A stretch of 64,000 bases of DNA from Microbacterium aoyamense (lineage in GTDB: Bacteria; Actinomycetota; Actinomycetes; Actinomycetales; Microbacteriaceae). Positions 1 to 9,133 of this stretch are shown here, in pieces (position 1 is the stretch's first letter; every line of letters begins with the position of its first letter). The DNA lies in NCBI RefSeq assembly GCF_023155855.1, contig NZ_JAKNUT010000006.1, forward strand, positions 1 to 64,000, written 5' to 3'. Below the pieces are notes generated by a model, which saw nothing but the letters and a program-made list of their open reading frames with translations, made no database searches and had not been told where the DNA came from. The translations under genes and the position numbers were made by a program.

Positions 1-87
1 ACCGGCCGGGGCAGGGCACGCTGGGCGACGAGGTGGAAGCCGGCGCTGAACGCGTTCGCGATCGCATTCGAAGGCCGTATCAACTAA
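1..87 (+). mobile_element. IS256-family (Mutator-type) transposase, C-terminal tail only (cut by window edge)
   Basis: The first reading frame is open from base 1 to a TAA at 85-87 and encodes 28 residues. They contain RWKPALNAFAIAFEGRIN, which closely resembles the conserved C-terminus of IS256/Mutator DDE transposases (typically RWKxALNAFxIxFxGR). The catalytic domain lies outside the window, so intactness cannot be judged. The match rests on a recognised C-terminal signature, not a full-length comparison. Confidence 0.7.
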
Positions 88-100
88 TGACCGCCAGACC

Positions 101-126
101 AGATCCACCGTTTATCGGACACACCC
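101..126 (+). repeat. candidate right terminal inverted repeat of the IS element
   Basis: The stretch starting AGATCCACCGTTTATCGGAC lies 13 bp after the transposase stop, where an IS256-type element would place its right inverted repeat. The partner repeat and the target duplication lie outside the window, so the boundary is inferred from position only. Confidence 0.35.
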
Positions 127-239
127 GCGGAATGATGCGCGCTGCTCTGCAGGTTCGCGGACTTCCTGCGGACTCGTTGCGGACTGCGGCCAGCTGATCG
201 CTCGGCTTTCCGCGTGTTTGCGCGGGAGTCGGGCGGTTG

Positions 240-1313
240 TCAGACGTTGAAGCGGAACTCGACGACGTCGCCGTCCTGCATGACGTAGTCCTTGCCCTCG
301 AGGCGGGCTTTGCCCTTCGAGCGGGCCTCGACGACCGAGCCGGTCTCGATGAGGTCGTCGAACGAGATGACCTCGGCCTTGATGAAGCCCTTCTCGAAGT
401 CGGTGTGGATGACGCCGGCGGCCTGCGGGGCCTTCCAGCCCTTGCCGATCGTCCAGGCGCGCGCCTCCTTCGGACCTGCCGTGAGGTACGTCTGCAGTCC
501 CAGGGTGTCGAACCCGATGCGCGCGAGCTGGTCGAGACCCGACTCTTCCTGCCCCGTCGACGCGAGCAGCTCTGCCGCATCCTCGGGATCGAGGTCGATC
601 AGCTCGGACTCGATCTTCGCGTCGAGGAACACCGCCTTGGCCGGCGCGACGAGGGCTTCGAGCTCGGCCCTGCGCGTGGCATCCGTCAACACCGCCTCAT
701 CGACGTTGAAGACGAAGATGAACGGCTTCGCGGTGAGCAGCCCGAGCTCCTTGATCGGAGCGAGGTCGATCGCGGATGCCGAGAGCAGCTCACCCCGCTG
801 CAGTGCATCGCGCGCCTCGATCGCAGCCGCGAGGACCGAGGGGTCGAGCTTGCGGCCCTTGACCTCCTTCTCGTAGCGCGTGATCGCCTTCTCGAGCGTC
901 TCGAGGTCGGCGAGCTGCAGCTCGGCGTTGATCGTCTCCATGTCGTTGCGGGGGTTCACCGTGCCCTCGACGTGGACGACGTCGTCATCCGTGAAGCCGC
1001 GGACGACCTGTGCGATCGCGTCCGCTTCGCGGATGTTCGCGAGGAACTTGTTGCCGAGCCCCTCACCCTCGGACGCGCCCCGCACGATGCCGGCGATGTC
1101 GACGAACGACACGGCCGCGGGCAGGATGCGCTCGGAGTGGAACACCTCGGCGAGCTTCTCGAGCCGAGGGTCGGGGAGGTTCACGACACCGATGTTGGGC
1201 TCGATCGTCGCGAACGGATAGTTCGCCGCGAGCACCGCGTTCTTGGTCAGCGCGTTGAAGAGGGTGGACTTGCCGACGTTGGGCAGGCCGACGATGCCGA
1301 TAGTGAGAGCCAC
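240..1313 (-). CDS. ychF: redox-regulated ATPase YchF (Obg-like, ribosome-binding)
   Basis: 357-residue cytoplasmic P-loop protein of the YchF/OLA1 family, which binds ribosomes and prefers ATP. The P-loop GLPNVGKS is at residues 9-16. The switch segment DIAGIVRGASEGEGLGNKFL follows, and the G4 position reads NVDE rather than NKxD, the YchF hallmark behind its ATP preference. A TGS domain forms the C-terminus. Length is normal. The GTG at 1311-1313 starts directly before the LTIGIVGLP strand and has no Shine-Dalgarno. It sits 8 nt after a TAGACT hexamer, suggesting a leaderless message. The open frame extends upstream into the methyltransferase gene, but that part is not YchF-like. It is the last gene before the IS element. 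Confidence 0.96.
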   Translation of the reverse strand: MALTIGIVGLPNVGKSTLFNALTKNAVLAANYPFATIEPNIGVVNLPDPRLEKLAEVFHSERILPAAVSFVDIAGIVRGASEGEGLGNKFLANIREADAIAQVVRGFTDDDVVHVEGTVNPRNDMETINAELQLADLETLEKAITRYEKEVKGRKLDPSVLAAAIEARDALQRGELLSASAIDLAPIKELGLLTAKPFIFVFNVDEAVLTDATRRAELEALVAPAKAVFLDAKIESELIDLDPEDAAELLASTGQEESGLDQLARIGFDTLGLQTYLTAGPKEARAWTIGKGWKAPQAAGVIHTDFEKGFIKAEVISFDDLIETGSVVEARSKGKARLEGKDYVMQDGDVVEFRFNV

Positions 1314-1321
1314 GGGCACCC

Positions 1322-1327
1322 AGTCTA
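1322..1327 (-). promoter_or_regulatory. -10 element of ychF (predicted leaderless)
   Basis: TAGACT on the minus strand ends 8 nt before the ychF GTG. Its TAG is also the stop codon of the upstream methyltransferase. No clear -35 is visible. Confidence 0.5.
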
Positions 1328-2026
1328 GTTCGGACGGATGTATCGGAATGCGGCGGTCACGTACGGCAGCGCGATCCGCTCCTCGTCGGGGAGCACGGCG
1401 CGCACATCGTCGAGCACCTGCGCCTGCTCCGTGGACGAGAGGAGCGCGAAGTAGCTGCGCGAGCGCACGTCGGCGAGGATCTCGTCGCGCGTGGTCTCTC
1501 GCATCCATTCGACGGACAAACGCCCCGGCTCACCGAAGGGCGCATCGACCTCGGCGTCGACCTCGCCGCCGCGGTAGTGGTCGCCGTCGGCGCGCATCGC
1601 GGTGCCGAGCGCCCGCACCCACGGCACGCGCTCGACGCGAAGGTTCCAGACGAGACCGAGCGTGCCGCCCGGCCGCAGGACGCGCGCGACCTCGGCGGTC
1701 GCCGCGGGGACGTCGACCCAGTGCCACGCCTGCGCGAAGACGACGGCGTCGATGGATGCTGCGGCCACCGGCATCCGCTCACCCGTCCCCTGCAGGGCCA
1801 CGGCCTCGGGCACTGCGGCGCGCAGTTCGTCGAGCATCGCGGCGGACGGCTCGATCGCGACGACCGACCTGCCCGGTCGCACGAGCAGCCGGGCGAACAG
1901 GCCGGTCCCGGCTCCGACGTCGGCGACGATGGCCGCGTCATCCGGCACGAGGAACTCCACGACGGCCGCGGGATACGTCGGTCGCGCCGTCGCGTAGCGC
2001 CGCGACCGGGTCGAAGTCGGCGGCAC
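1325..2026 (-). CDS. class I SAM-dependent methyltransferase (copy A)
   Basis: 233-residue Rossmann-fold methyltransferase. SAM motif I is VADVGAGTGLFARLL near residue 35, and an acidic motif II (VVAIEPS) follows. The segment AQAWHWVD belongs to the UbiE/Methyltransf_11 type that includes many small-molecule methyltransferases of unknown substrate. The GTG start directly abuts the stop of the upstream paralogue (TGAGTG), so translation is probably coupled. The gene is recognisably a duplicate of its neighbour: motif I, QAWHWVD, ARVLRPGG and the C-terminal ALPYVT-type end are shared. The substrate cannot be told from sequence. Confidence 0.85.
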   Translation of the reverse strand: MPPTSTRSRRYATARPTYPAAVVEFLVPDDAAIVADVGAGTGLFARLLVRPGRSVVAIEPSAAMLDELRAAVPEAVALQGTGERMPVAAASIDAVVFAQAWHWVDVPAATAEVARVLRPGGTLGLVWNLRVERVPWVRALGTAMRADGDHYRGGEVDAEVDAPFGEPGRLSVEWMRETTRDEILADVRSRSYFALLSSTEQAQVLDDVRAVLPDEERIALPYVTAAFRYIRPN

Positions 2027-2770
2027 TCACGGCCGCACCGCTCGATAGACGTGCGTCACGTACGGAAGCTCGATCATCTCCTCCTGCGCGTGCGCGTCGA
2101 AGAGCGCCTCGACCTCGTCCAGAATGCGCGCTCGCTCGTCGCCGGTCGCCGTGATGATGTAGCTGCGCGACGCGACCATGTGCAGCAGGGCCTCCCGCGT
2201 CATGGTGCGCGTCCACGTCCACGTGCGGGATTCGGGAGCGCCGAACGGCTCCCCGACGCGCACGCCGTCGCCCGCGAGCATCTGCTCGGCGTGGCTGCCG
2301 TGCATCGCACGCGTGAGCGCGGCGACCCACGGCACGGATTCGTCGCGGATGTTCCAGATCAGCCCGAGGGCGCCGCCGGGCCGCAGCACACGCGCGGCCT
2401 CGGCCGCGCCGAGATCGGGATCGACCCAATGCCACGCCTGACCGAGCACGACCGCATCGACCGAGGCGTCGCGCAGCGGCATCCCCTCCGCTGTTCCGAC
2501 GAAGGTCGGGATGCCGTGCACCGCCGCACGGAGCGACTCGAGCATGGCGGGGTCGGGGTCGATCGCGACCGCCTCGCCCCCGGCCTCGACGACGACGCGG
2601 GTGAGCTTGCCGGTTCCGGCGCCCACGTCCGCGACACGCAGCGCGTGGCCCTCGCGGCGGGCGGGCTCCAGCATCCACTCCACCGCGGCCAGCGGGTAAT
2701 CCGGCCTGCCCGCCTCGTACGCGCCCGCGGCGGTTCCGAACGACCTGGACATCTCCTCGCGATCGGCCAT
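2027..2770 (-). CDS. class I SAM-dependent methyltransferase (copy B)
   Basis: 247-residue paralogue of the downstream methyltransferase. Motif I is VADVGAGTGKLTRVV, followed by EAVAIDPDPAML, GQAWHWVDPDLG and ARVLRPGGALGLIWN. Its N-terminus (RSFGTAAGAYEAGRPDYP) is the usual entry to this family. ATG at 2770 lies 6 nt after a TAGGCT hexamer with no Shine-Dalgarno, so this gene probably heads a leaderless two-gene operon with copy A. It is divergent from the exonuclease across 59 bp. The substrate is unknown. Confidence 0.87.
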   Translation of the reverse strand: MADREEMSRSFGTAAGAYEAGRPDYPLAAVEWMLEPARREGHALRVADVGAGTGKLTRVVVEAGGEAVAIDPDPAMLESLRAAVHGIPTFVGTAEGMPLRDASVDAVVLGQAWHWVDPDLGAAEAARVLRPGGALGLIWNIRDESVPWVAALTRAMHGSHAEQMLAGDGVRVGEPFGAPESRTWTWTRTMTREALLHMVASRSYIITATGDERARILDEVEALFDAHAQEEMIELPYVTHVYRAVRP

Positions 2771-2776
2771 GCTCCG

Positions 2777-2782
2777 AGCCTA
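2777..2782 (-). promoter_or_regulatory. -10 element of methyltransferase copy B (predicted leaderless)
   Basis: TAGGCT on the minus strand is followed by 6 nt and then the ATG. No ribosome-binding sequence fits in the gap. Confidence 0.55.
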
Positions 2783-2829
2783 CGGCGTGGCTCCCCGAGG
2801 ATGTCGGCGGGCCGGGCGAGAGTGGAGTC

Positions 2830-3432
2830 GTGCCCTTGGACTTCACCGCGATCGACTTCGAGACGGCGAACTCCAGCAACGCGTCGGCCTGCGCAGTCGG
2901 TCTCGTACGCGTGCGCGACGGCGAGGTCGTCGCCAAGACCGGATGGCTGATCCATCCCCCGGCGGGGCACGACCGGTTCTTCGAGCTCAACACGCGCATC
3001 CACGGCATCCGCGCCGAAGACGTCGTCGGGGCCATGTCGTGGAGCGAGCAGCTCGTGGAACTCGCGGCCTTCGCGGGCGACGACGTGCTCGTCGCGCACA
3101 ACGCGGGATTCGACATGGCCGTGCTCAAGCGGGCGTGCGAGGCGACGGGCGACGACTGCCCGCCGTACCGCTACGCGTGCAGCCTGCAGGTCGCCCGGAG
3201 CGTCTACCAGCTCGCGTCGTACCGATTGCCGTTCGTGGCGGCCGAGGCGGGATTCCCCGACTTCCCGCACCACAATGCGACGGCCGACGCCCTCGCGTGC
3301 GCGCACGTCATGATCGACGCAGCCCGGCGGGTCGGCGCCGACGACATCGACTCCCTCGCGGCGGGAGCGAGTGTGCGGGTGTCGCAGATCCGGTTCGCCC
3401 CCGCCCCCGACACGACGGTCTTCGCCGCCTGA
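2830..3432 (+). CDS. 3'-5' exonuclease, DnaQ/RNase T superfamily
   Basis: 200-residue DEDDh exonuclease. Exo I is AIDFETANSS (D and E), Exo II is HNAGFDMAVL, and Exo III is HNATADALACAHV, giving the DEDDh acidic residues and general-base histidine. It has only the nuclease domain, without BRCT or polymerase parts, so it could be a stand-alone proofreading or repair exonuclease. It is not the polymerase III epsilon subunit with certainty. GTG at 2830 starts just before the first core strand (FTAIDFET). It is followed by rmuC 34 bp later on the same strand, consistent with a DNA-metabolism pairing. Confidence 0.88.
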   Translation: MPLDFTAIDFETANSSNASACAVGLVRVRDGEVVAKTGWLIHPPAGHDRFFELNTRIHGIRAEDVVGAMSWSEQLVELAAFAGDDVLVAHNAGFDMAVLKRACEATGDDCPPYRYACSLQVARSVYQLASYRLPFVAAEAGFPDFPHHNATADALACAHVMIDAARRVGADDIDSLAAGASVRVSQIRFAPAPDTTVFAA

Positions 3433-3466
3433 CAGCGATGTCGGAGGCATCCGTCACCATGTGCTC

Positions 3467-4828
3467 ATGGATGCACTGACTGTCTCGCTCCTCGTGATCG
3501 GCTGCCTCGCGCTCGGCGCGCTGGCGGGGTGGGTCGCGGGTCTCGCCCGCGCGACGGCGCGCGCGACGCGCGAGCACGCAGAGCTGCGGGCACGTCTCGC
3601 GGCCTCCGAGGCGGCGCGGCAGGGGGTACAGGCCCAGCTCGACCACCAGCACGTGCTGTATCGCGAGCTCGCGGCGCAGACCCGCACGGACCAGGCGCAG
3701 CGCGAAGAACGCGAGCGCCGCGAGCAGACGGTGCTGCGCGCCCTCGCACCCGTGCAGGAGTCGCTGCAGTCGATGCGCGCGAAGGTCGACGAGCTCGAGC
3801 GCGATCGGCAGGAGCAGTACGGCTCGCTCGCCGAGCAGCTGCGCCGGGCGCACGAGTCCGACGAGTCGCTGCGCGCGACGACCGAGTCGCTCGCGAGCAC
3901 GCTGCGCTCGGGGAGCACGCGCGGAGTCTGGGGCGAGACGCAACTCCGCCGCGTCGTCGAGGCGGCAGGGCTCACGAGGTACGTCGACTTCGATCTGCAG
4001 CAGTCGGTGTCGACGGATGCCGGGGCCGGGCGCCCCGACATGGTCATCCGCCTGCCCGGCGAGAAGGCGATCGCCGTCGACGCGAAGGTGCCGCTCGACG
4101 CCTACCTCGAGGCGAGCGCGATCCCCTTCACGGCGCAGGGGGCCGAGGCGGGCCGCCGTCGCGCGCTGCTCGAGAAGCACGTCAAGGCCGTCCGCGCGCA
4201 CGTCGACGCGCTCGCGAAGAAGTCCTACTGGGCGGGGCTCACCTCGAGCCCCGAGTTCGTCGTGTGCTTCGTGCCGAGCGAATCGCTGCTCGCGGCGGCG
4301 CTCGAAGAGGACCCGTCGCTGCTCGACTACGCCTTCGGCAAGCGCGTCGCGCTCGCCTCTCCGGTCAACCTGTGGGCCGTGCTCAAGACGGTCGCCTACA
4401 CGTGGACGCAGCAGGACGTGTCGGTCGAAGCCCGCGCGTTGTTCGATCTCGGCAACCAGCTGTACGAACGCCTCGGCGGACTCGCCGGGCACGCCGACGA
4501 TCTCCGCCGCGCGATCGAGCGCACGGTCGACAGCTACAACCGTTTCGCCGGCTCCCTCGAGTCCCGGGTGCTGGTCACGGCCCGCAAGTTCCCGGGGATC
4601 GACGAGACGAAGCTGGATGCCACGACCGCGCCCGCGGCGATCGAGAAGTCTCCGCGACGGCTCGTCGCGCCCGAGTTGCTCGACGCGCTCGCCGACGACA
4701 CCATGAGTGGACCCCCGGAACATCGCGCCGGCGAGCCCGCTCCCGAGCGACCGGGGCATCGCGCCGAGATCGGGGACCTGCGCGAGCGGCTCGACGTGCT
4801 CGACGGCCTCGAGGTCTCGGCGGAGTAG
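3467..4828 (+). CDS. rmuC: DNA recombination protein RmuC
   Basis: 453 residues. An N-terminal membrane segment (about residues 4-24) is followed by a long Arg/Glu-rich coiled coil (about 28-140). The RmuC nuclease-like domain then contains TRGVWGETQLRRVVE, AIAVDAKVPLDAY and LWAVLKTVAYTW. RmuC limits DNA inversions at short inverted repeats in E. coli, and its N-terminal coiled coil acts as a chromatin-associated scaffold. The open frame begins earlier, at 3371, but that part overlaps the exonuclease. ATG at 3467 places the membrane segment at the N-terminus. It converges on the small membrane gene 8 bp later. Confidence 0.95.
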   Translation: MDALTVSLLVIGCLALGALAGWVAGLARATARATREHAELRARLAASEAARQGVQAQLDHQHVLYRELAAQTRTDQAQREERERREQTVLRALAPVQESLQSMRAKVDELERDRQEQYGSLAEQLRRAHESDESLRATTESLASTLRSGSTRGVWGETQLRRVVEAAGLTRYVDFDLQQSVSTDAGAGRPDMVIRLPGEKAIAVDAKVPLDAYLEASAIPFTAQGAEAGRRRALLEKHVKAVRAHVDALAKKSYWAGLTSSPEFVVCFVPSESLLAAALEEDPSLLDYAFGKRVALASPVNLWAVLKTVAYTWTQQDVSVEARALFDLGNQLYERLGGLAGHADDLRRAIERTVDSYNRFAGSLESRVLVTARKFPGIDETKLDATTAPAAIEKSPRRLVAPELLDALADDTMSGPPEHRAGEPAPERPGHRAEIGDLRERLDVLDGLEVSAE

Positions 4829-4836
4829 GGCCGAGG

Positions 4837-5088
4837 TCAGGAGCCGCCGGGCACGAAGCTCAGCAGGGCGATCACGGCGCCCGAGATGAAGACGAAGGCG
4901 CCGATGAGCCACCAGGCGCTGACCTCGTGCCCTTCGTCACGCCGCACGCGCAGCAGCACGTCGGGGCGACGAGCGGGATCGATCGCGTCGGCGACGACCG
5001 CCTGCGCGCCGGTCTTGGCCTCGGGTTCGACCGACGCCGAGCTGCCGGTCGACGGAACAGCGGTGGGACCGCTGGTCGGTGCAGACAT
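4837..5088 (-). CDS. small single-pass membrane protein, unknown function
   Basis: 83 residues. A Ser/Thr/Pro/Ala-rich N-terminus (about 1-35) is followed by a basic stretch (ARRPDVLLRVRRDEGHEVS) and one C-terminal transmembrane helix (about 57-78). The start ATG at 5088 is preceded by a near-perfect AGGAGGTCGACG Shine-Dalgarno, which is unusual in this window and rules out a longer upstream reading. I do not recognise a named family. It lies between rmuC (convergent) and glpX (same strand, 104 bp upstream). Confidence 0.7.
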   Translation of the reverse strand: MSAPTSGPTAVPSTGSSASVEPEAKTGAQAVVADAIDPARRPDVLLRVRRDEGHEVSAWWLIGAFVFISGAVIALLSFVPGGS

Positions 5089-5192
5089 CGTCGACCTCCT
5101 GGGGGCGAGAAACGGGCGTGCGTCGCCGGTGACACCGCTATCGATTGTGCCAGACGACTGCGCACCCGCGCTGGAGGCCGTGCCCCGAAGGG

Positions 5193-6182
5193 CTAAAGCC
5201 ACTTCGACGTGAGGTGCTCCGACGAGATGCGGCGAAGCGTGCCCGACGCGCCGCGCAGCACCACGCTCTCGGTGTAGACGTAGCCGCCCTCGCGGCGAAC
5301 GCCGGCGACGAGTTGGCCGTCCGTCACGCCGGTCGCCACGAAGATCGTGTTGCTGCCCTTGACCAGTTCGTCGGCTTCGTAGACGTGGTCGTCGAGCTTG
5401 AGCCCGGCATCCAGCCCCTTCTGCTTCTCATCGTCGTCCCGGGGCCACAGTCGCCCCTGGATGTGGCCGCCGAGCGCCTTGATCGCGCAGGCGGTGACGA
5501 TGCCCTCGGGGCTGCCGCCGACCCCGACGCACATGTCGGTGCGCGCGTTGTGGCGCGCGGCGTTGATCCCGCCCGCGACGTCGCCGTCGGACATGAGGCG
5601 CGTGCCCGCTCCGGCCTCGCGGATCTCTTCGATGAGGCGATCGTGGCGGGGCCGGTGCAGCACCGAGACGACGATCTCGTCGACGGGCTTGCCGAGCGCC
5701 TTGGCCAGCAGGCGGATGTTCTCGCCGATGGGCAGTCGGATGTCGACCACGCCGACACCCGCGGGGCCGGTGACGAGCTTGTCCATATAGAACACCGACG
5801 ACGCGTCGAGCATCGTGCCGTGCTCCGAGACCGCGATGACCGACAGGGCGTTGTTGCGCCCCGCGGCGGTGAGCGAGGTGCCGTCGATCGGGTCGACCGC
5901 GACGTCGCACTTCGGACCGCGTCCGTTGCCGACCTTCTCGCCGTTGAACAGCATGGGCGCTTCGTCCTTCTCGCCCTCGCCGATCACGATCGTGCCGTCG
6001 AAGTTGACCGTCGTGAAGAACGCCCGCATCGCGTCGACCGCCGCGCCGTCGGCGTCCTCCTTGCGACCGCGGCCGATGAACGGCACGGCGCGGATGGCCG
6101 CGGCCTCCGTCGCCCGGACCAGCTCGAGAGCCAGATTTCGATCGGGATGCAGGGGGCTCATGTCGGCCGTCAGACTCACCAT
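5193..6182 (-). CDS. glpX: class II fructose-1,6-bisphosphatase
   Basis: 329-residue GlpX-type phosphatase that converts fructose-1,6-bisphosphate to fructose-6-phosphate in gluconeogenesis. In many actinobacteria it is the only FBPase. The metal-site motifs VIGEGEKDEAPML and DPIDGTSLTAAG are present, followed by the sugar-phosphate segments RPRHDRLIEEI and GVGGSPEG. Length is normal. ATG at 6182 follows TAGGCT by 6 nt, so the mRNA is probably leaderless. It is divergent from fba 176 bp away, the enzyme that makes its substrate in the gluconeogenic direction. Confidence 0.96.
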   Translation of the reverse strand: MVSLTADMSPLHPDRNLALELVRATEAAAIRAVPFIGRGRKEDADGAAVDAMRAFFTTVNFDGTIVIGEGEKDEAPMLFNGEKVGNGRGPKCDVAVDPIDGTSLTAAGRNNALSVIAVSEHGTMLDASSVFYMDKLVTGPAGVGVVDIRLPIGENIRLLAKALGKPVDEIVVSVLHRPRHDRLIEEIREAGAGTRLMSDGDVAGGINAARHNARTDMCVGVGGSPEGIVTACAIKALGGHIQGRLWPRDDDEKQKGLDAGLKLDDHVYEADELVKGSNTIFVATGVTDGQLVAGVRREGGYVYTESVVLRGASGTLRRISSEHLTSKWL

Positions 6183-6188
6183 GCCGCC

Positions 6189-6194
6189 AGCCTA
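6189..6194 (-). promoter_or_regulatory. -10 element of glpX (predicted leaderless)
   Basis: TAGGCT on the minus strand is 6 nt upstream of the glpX ATG, with no Shine-Dalgarno between. Confidence 0.55.
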
Positions 6195-6314
6195 GCCAGC
6201 ATGCCCTCCCCGAACACGGGTGGGACGGTCGGCACGGATGAAGGAATCACGCTTCTTTCGTGGACGGTCAGAAGCCGGCATCCCGTCACCACGGCCTCAC
6301 GCGCGTCGCTTCGC

Positions 6315-6320
6315 TAGGCT
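6315..6320 (+). promoter_or_regulatory. -10 element of fba (short leader)
   Basis: TAGGCT lies about 38 bp before the fba ATG, giving a predicted leader of roughly 30 nt that contains the Shine-Dalgarno CAGGAG. This gene contrasts with the leaderless genes nearby. Confidence 0.45.
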
Positions 6321-6358
6321 GTGGCGTGAACCACGAGACCTTCACGTCAGGAGCCCTC

Positions 6359-7387
<1,029 letters not shown>

Positions 7388-7401
7388 CGCGAGACACGAA
7401 T

Positions 7402-7431
7402 GGATGCCTCGGCCGCTCGGCCGGGGCATCC
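7402..7431. terminator. hairpin between convergent fba and DUF6264-like gene
   Basis: GGATGCCTCGGCC pairs with GGCCGGGGCATCC around a 4-nt loop, a 13-bp stem with one G-T wobble. It lies between two convergent genes and has no clear T-run on either side, so it is a probable bidirectional terminator of the U-tail-less actinobacterial type. Confidence 0.65.
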
Positions 7432-7444
7432 GTCATGTCCGGCG

Positions 7445-8014
7445 TCAGGCGCCCATCGAGCGGATGTACTCCTGGAAGGCCGGGTCGCTCGCGAGCGGCA
7501 CCGAGAGGCAGATCACGATCGCCACGTACGCGACGACGGCACCCACGACGGGGATCCACCACGAGAGCTTGCCGGCGCGCAGTCGCCGCCACGCGGCGAG
7601 CGCCGTGATGAGATAGGTCGCCAGCAGCAGCACCCCCGCGATCGCGCCCCACATGTCGGCGCTCGGCGTGTTCGTGAAATCGCCGGGGATGCCCATGGCC
7701 TCGAACGTGCGGGCGAACGCCGTGCCGACGTCGAAGAAGCTCGGCACCGAGAACACGACGTTCACGGCGCCCATCGCGAGCAGCACGATCGTGATGATCC
7801 GATCCGCCGGCGGTCGCGCCGCGACGGGCGCCGGCGCGACCGGTCCCGGTGCAATTGCAGGTGCAGGTGCAGGTGCAGGTGCGATCCCGGCCGACAGCGC
7901 GTCGGTCACATCGGGTTGCTGGATGCGGGAGCGCTGCTCCTCGGGCGAGGCGTACTCGCCGTACCGCGGACGCTGCCTGCCGTCCGGGCCGACCTCGGGA
8001 GCGAGATCGCTCAC
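7445..8014 (-). CDS. membrane protein, DUF6264-like
   Basis: 189 residues. The short cytoplasmic N-terminus carries [14 protein letters not shown], then an Ala/Pro-rich low-complexity linker ([13 protein letters not shown]), then four predicted membrane helices ending YIRSMGA. The N-terminal RPxYGEYA signature is one I associate with DUF6264 proteins of Microbacteriaceae. That assignment is from memory. The GTG start at 8014 overlaps the ispH stop (GTGA), so it is translationally coupled to ispH. No enzymatic motif is visible. Confidence 0.72.
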   Translation of the reverse strand: MSDLAPEVGPDGRQRPRYGEYASPEEQRSRIQQPDVTDALSAGIAPAPAPAPAIAPGPVAPAPVAARPPADRIITIVLLAMGAVNVVFSVPSFFDVGTAFARTFEAMGIPGDFTNTPSADMWGAIAGVLLLATYLITALAAWRRLRAGKLSWWIPVVGAVVAYVAIVICLSVPLASDPAFQEYIRSMGA

Positions 8015-9087
8015 GAGCGACCCCCTCGACCGCCGAGAGCGCGATCGTCGCGCTTGCCCGCGGCATCCTGTCGCAGCTCCTTGGGCAGCGAGAAGATGAG
8101 GTCCTCTTCGGCCGTGCGCACCTCTTCGACGTCGAGGTAGCCGGCCGTCGCGAGGTCCGCGAGGACTTCGCTCACGAGGACCTCGGGAACGGATGCCCCC
8201 GAGGTGACGCCCACCGTCGTGACACCGTCGAACCACGCCTGCTCGATCTCGTCGGCGTAGTCGACGCGGTACGCGGCCTTCGCGCCGTATTCGAGCGCGA
8301 CCTCGACGAGACGCACGCTGTTGGACGAGTTCGCGGAGCCGACGACGATGACGAGGTCGGCGTCCTTGGCGACCTTCTTGATCGCGACCTGACGGTTCTG
8401 CGTCGCGTAGCAGATGTCGTCCGACGGCGGGTCCTGCAGCTCGGGGAACCGCGCGCGCAGGCGGCGCACGGTCTCCATCGTCTCGTCGACCGAGAGCGTC
8501 GTCTGCGACAGCCACACGACCTTCGAGGGATCCTTCACCTCGATGCGGTCGGCGTCGTCGGGCGAGTTGACGATCGTGACGTGGTCGGGCGCCTCACCGG
8601 CCGTGCCCTCGACCTCTTCGTGCCCCTCGTGCCCGATGAGCAGGATCTCGAAGTCGTCGCGCGCGAAACGCACGGCCTCGCGATGCACCTTCGTCACGAG
8701 GGGGCACGTCGCGTCGATGGCCTGGAGTCCGCGATCGGAGGCCGCGTTCACGACCGCCGGTGACACCCCGTGCGCGCTGAAGACGACGTGCGCCCCTGCG
8801 GGAACCTCGTCGACCTCCTCGACGAAGATCGCGCCCTTGCCCTCGAGCTCGGTCACGACGTGGATGTTGTGCACGATCTGCTTGCGCACGTACACCGGCG
8901 CGCCGAAGCGCTCGAGCGCCTTCTCGACGGCGATGACGGCGCGGTCCACGCCGGCGCAGTAACCGCGCGGAGACGCGAGCAGCACCCGCTTGTGTCCGTC
9001 GACCGGGATATCCTTGAGGCGCTCGCGCCGGCGGGGCACGCGCGGAATGGGCATGCGGACGGCCGGGGCTGCGGGGGCGACACTCAC
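8011..9087 (-). CDS. ispH: 4-hydroxy-3-methylbut-2-enyl diphosphate reductase
   Basis: 358-residue last enzyme of the MEP isoprenoid pathway. It reduces HMBPP to IPP and DMAPP with a [4Fe-4S] cluster. The three cluster cysteines are at about residues 44 ([12 protein letters not shown]), 128 ([11 protein letters not shown]) and 226 ([11 protein letters not shown]). The catalytic-loop segments [10 protein letters not shown] and [10 protein letters not shown] are also present. The GTG at 9087 is fixed by a TAGAAT hexamer exactly 6 nt upstream. The product pathway feeds UppS, encoded at 18.6 kb. It is coupled to the downstream DUF6264-like gene. Confidence 0.96.
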   Translation of the reverse strand: MSVAPAAPAVRMPIPRVPRRRERLKDIPVDGHKRVLLASPRGYCAGVDRAVIAVEKALERFGAPVYVRKQIVHNIHVVTELEGKGAIFVEEVDEVPAGAHVVFSAHGVSPAVVNAASDRGLQAIDATCPLVTKVHREAVRFARDDFEILLIGHEGHEEVEGTAGEAPDHVTIVNSPDDADRIEVKDPSKVVWLSQTTLSVDETMETVRRLRARFPELQDPPSDDICYATQNRQVAIKKVAKDADLVIVVGSANSSNSVRLVEVALEYGAKAAYRVDYADEIEQAWFDGVTTVGVTSGASVPEVLVSEVLADLATAGYLDVEEVRTAEEDLIFSLPKELRQDAAGKRDDRALGGRGGRS

Positions 9088-9093
9088 CCTCCG

Positions 9094-9099
9094 ATTCTA
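9094..9099 (-). promoter_or_regulatory. -10 element of ispH (predicted leaderless)
   Basis: TAGAAT on the minus strand, then CGGAGG, then GTG. The six-base gap resembles a Shine-Dalgarno but abuts the start codon, so it is too close to function as one. Confidence 0.55.
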
Positions 9100-9133
9100 C
9101 GGTGGCCCCCTGAGCACGCGGCGAGAGGACGAC

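Noticed and set aside
3371..3466. Upstream extension of rmuC.
   Set aside because: It overlaps the exonuclease gene, and the RmuC membrane segment begins right after ATG 3467.
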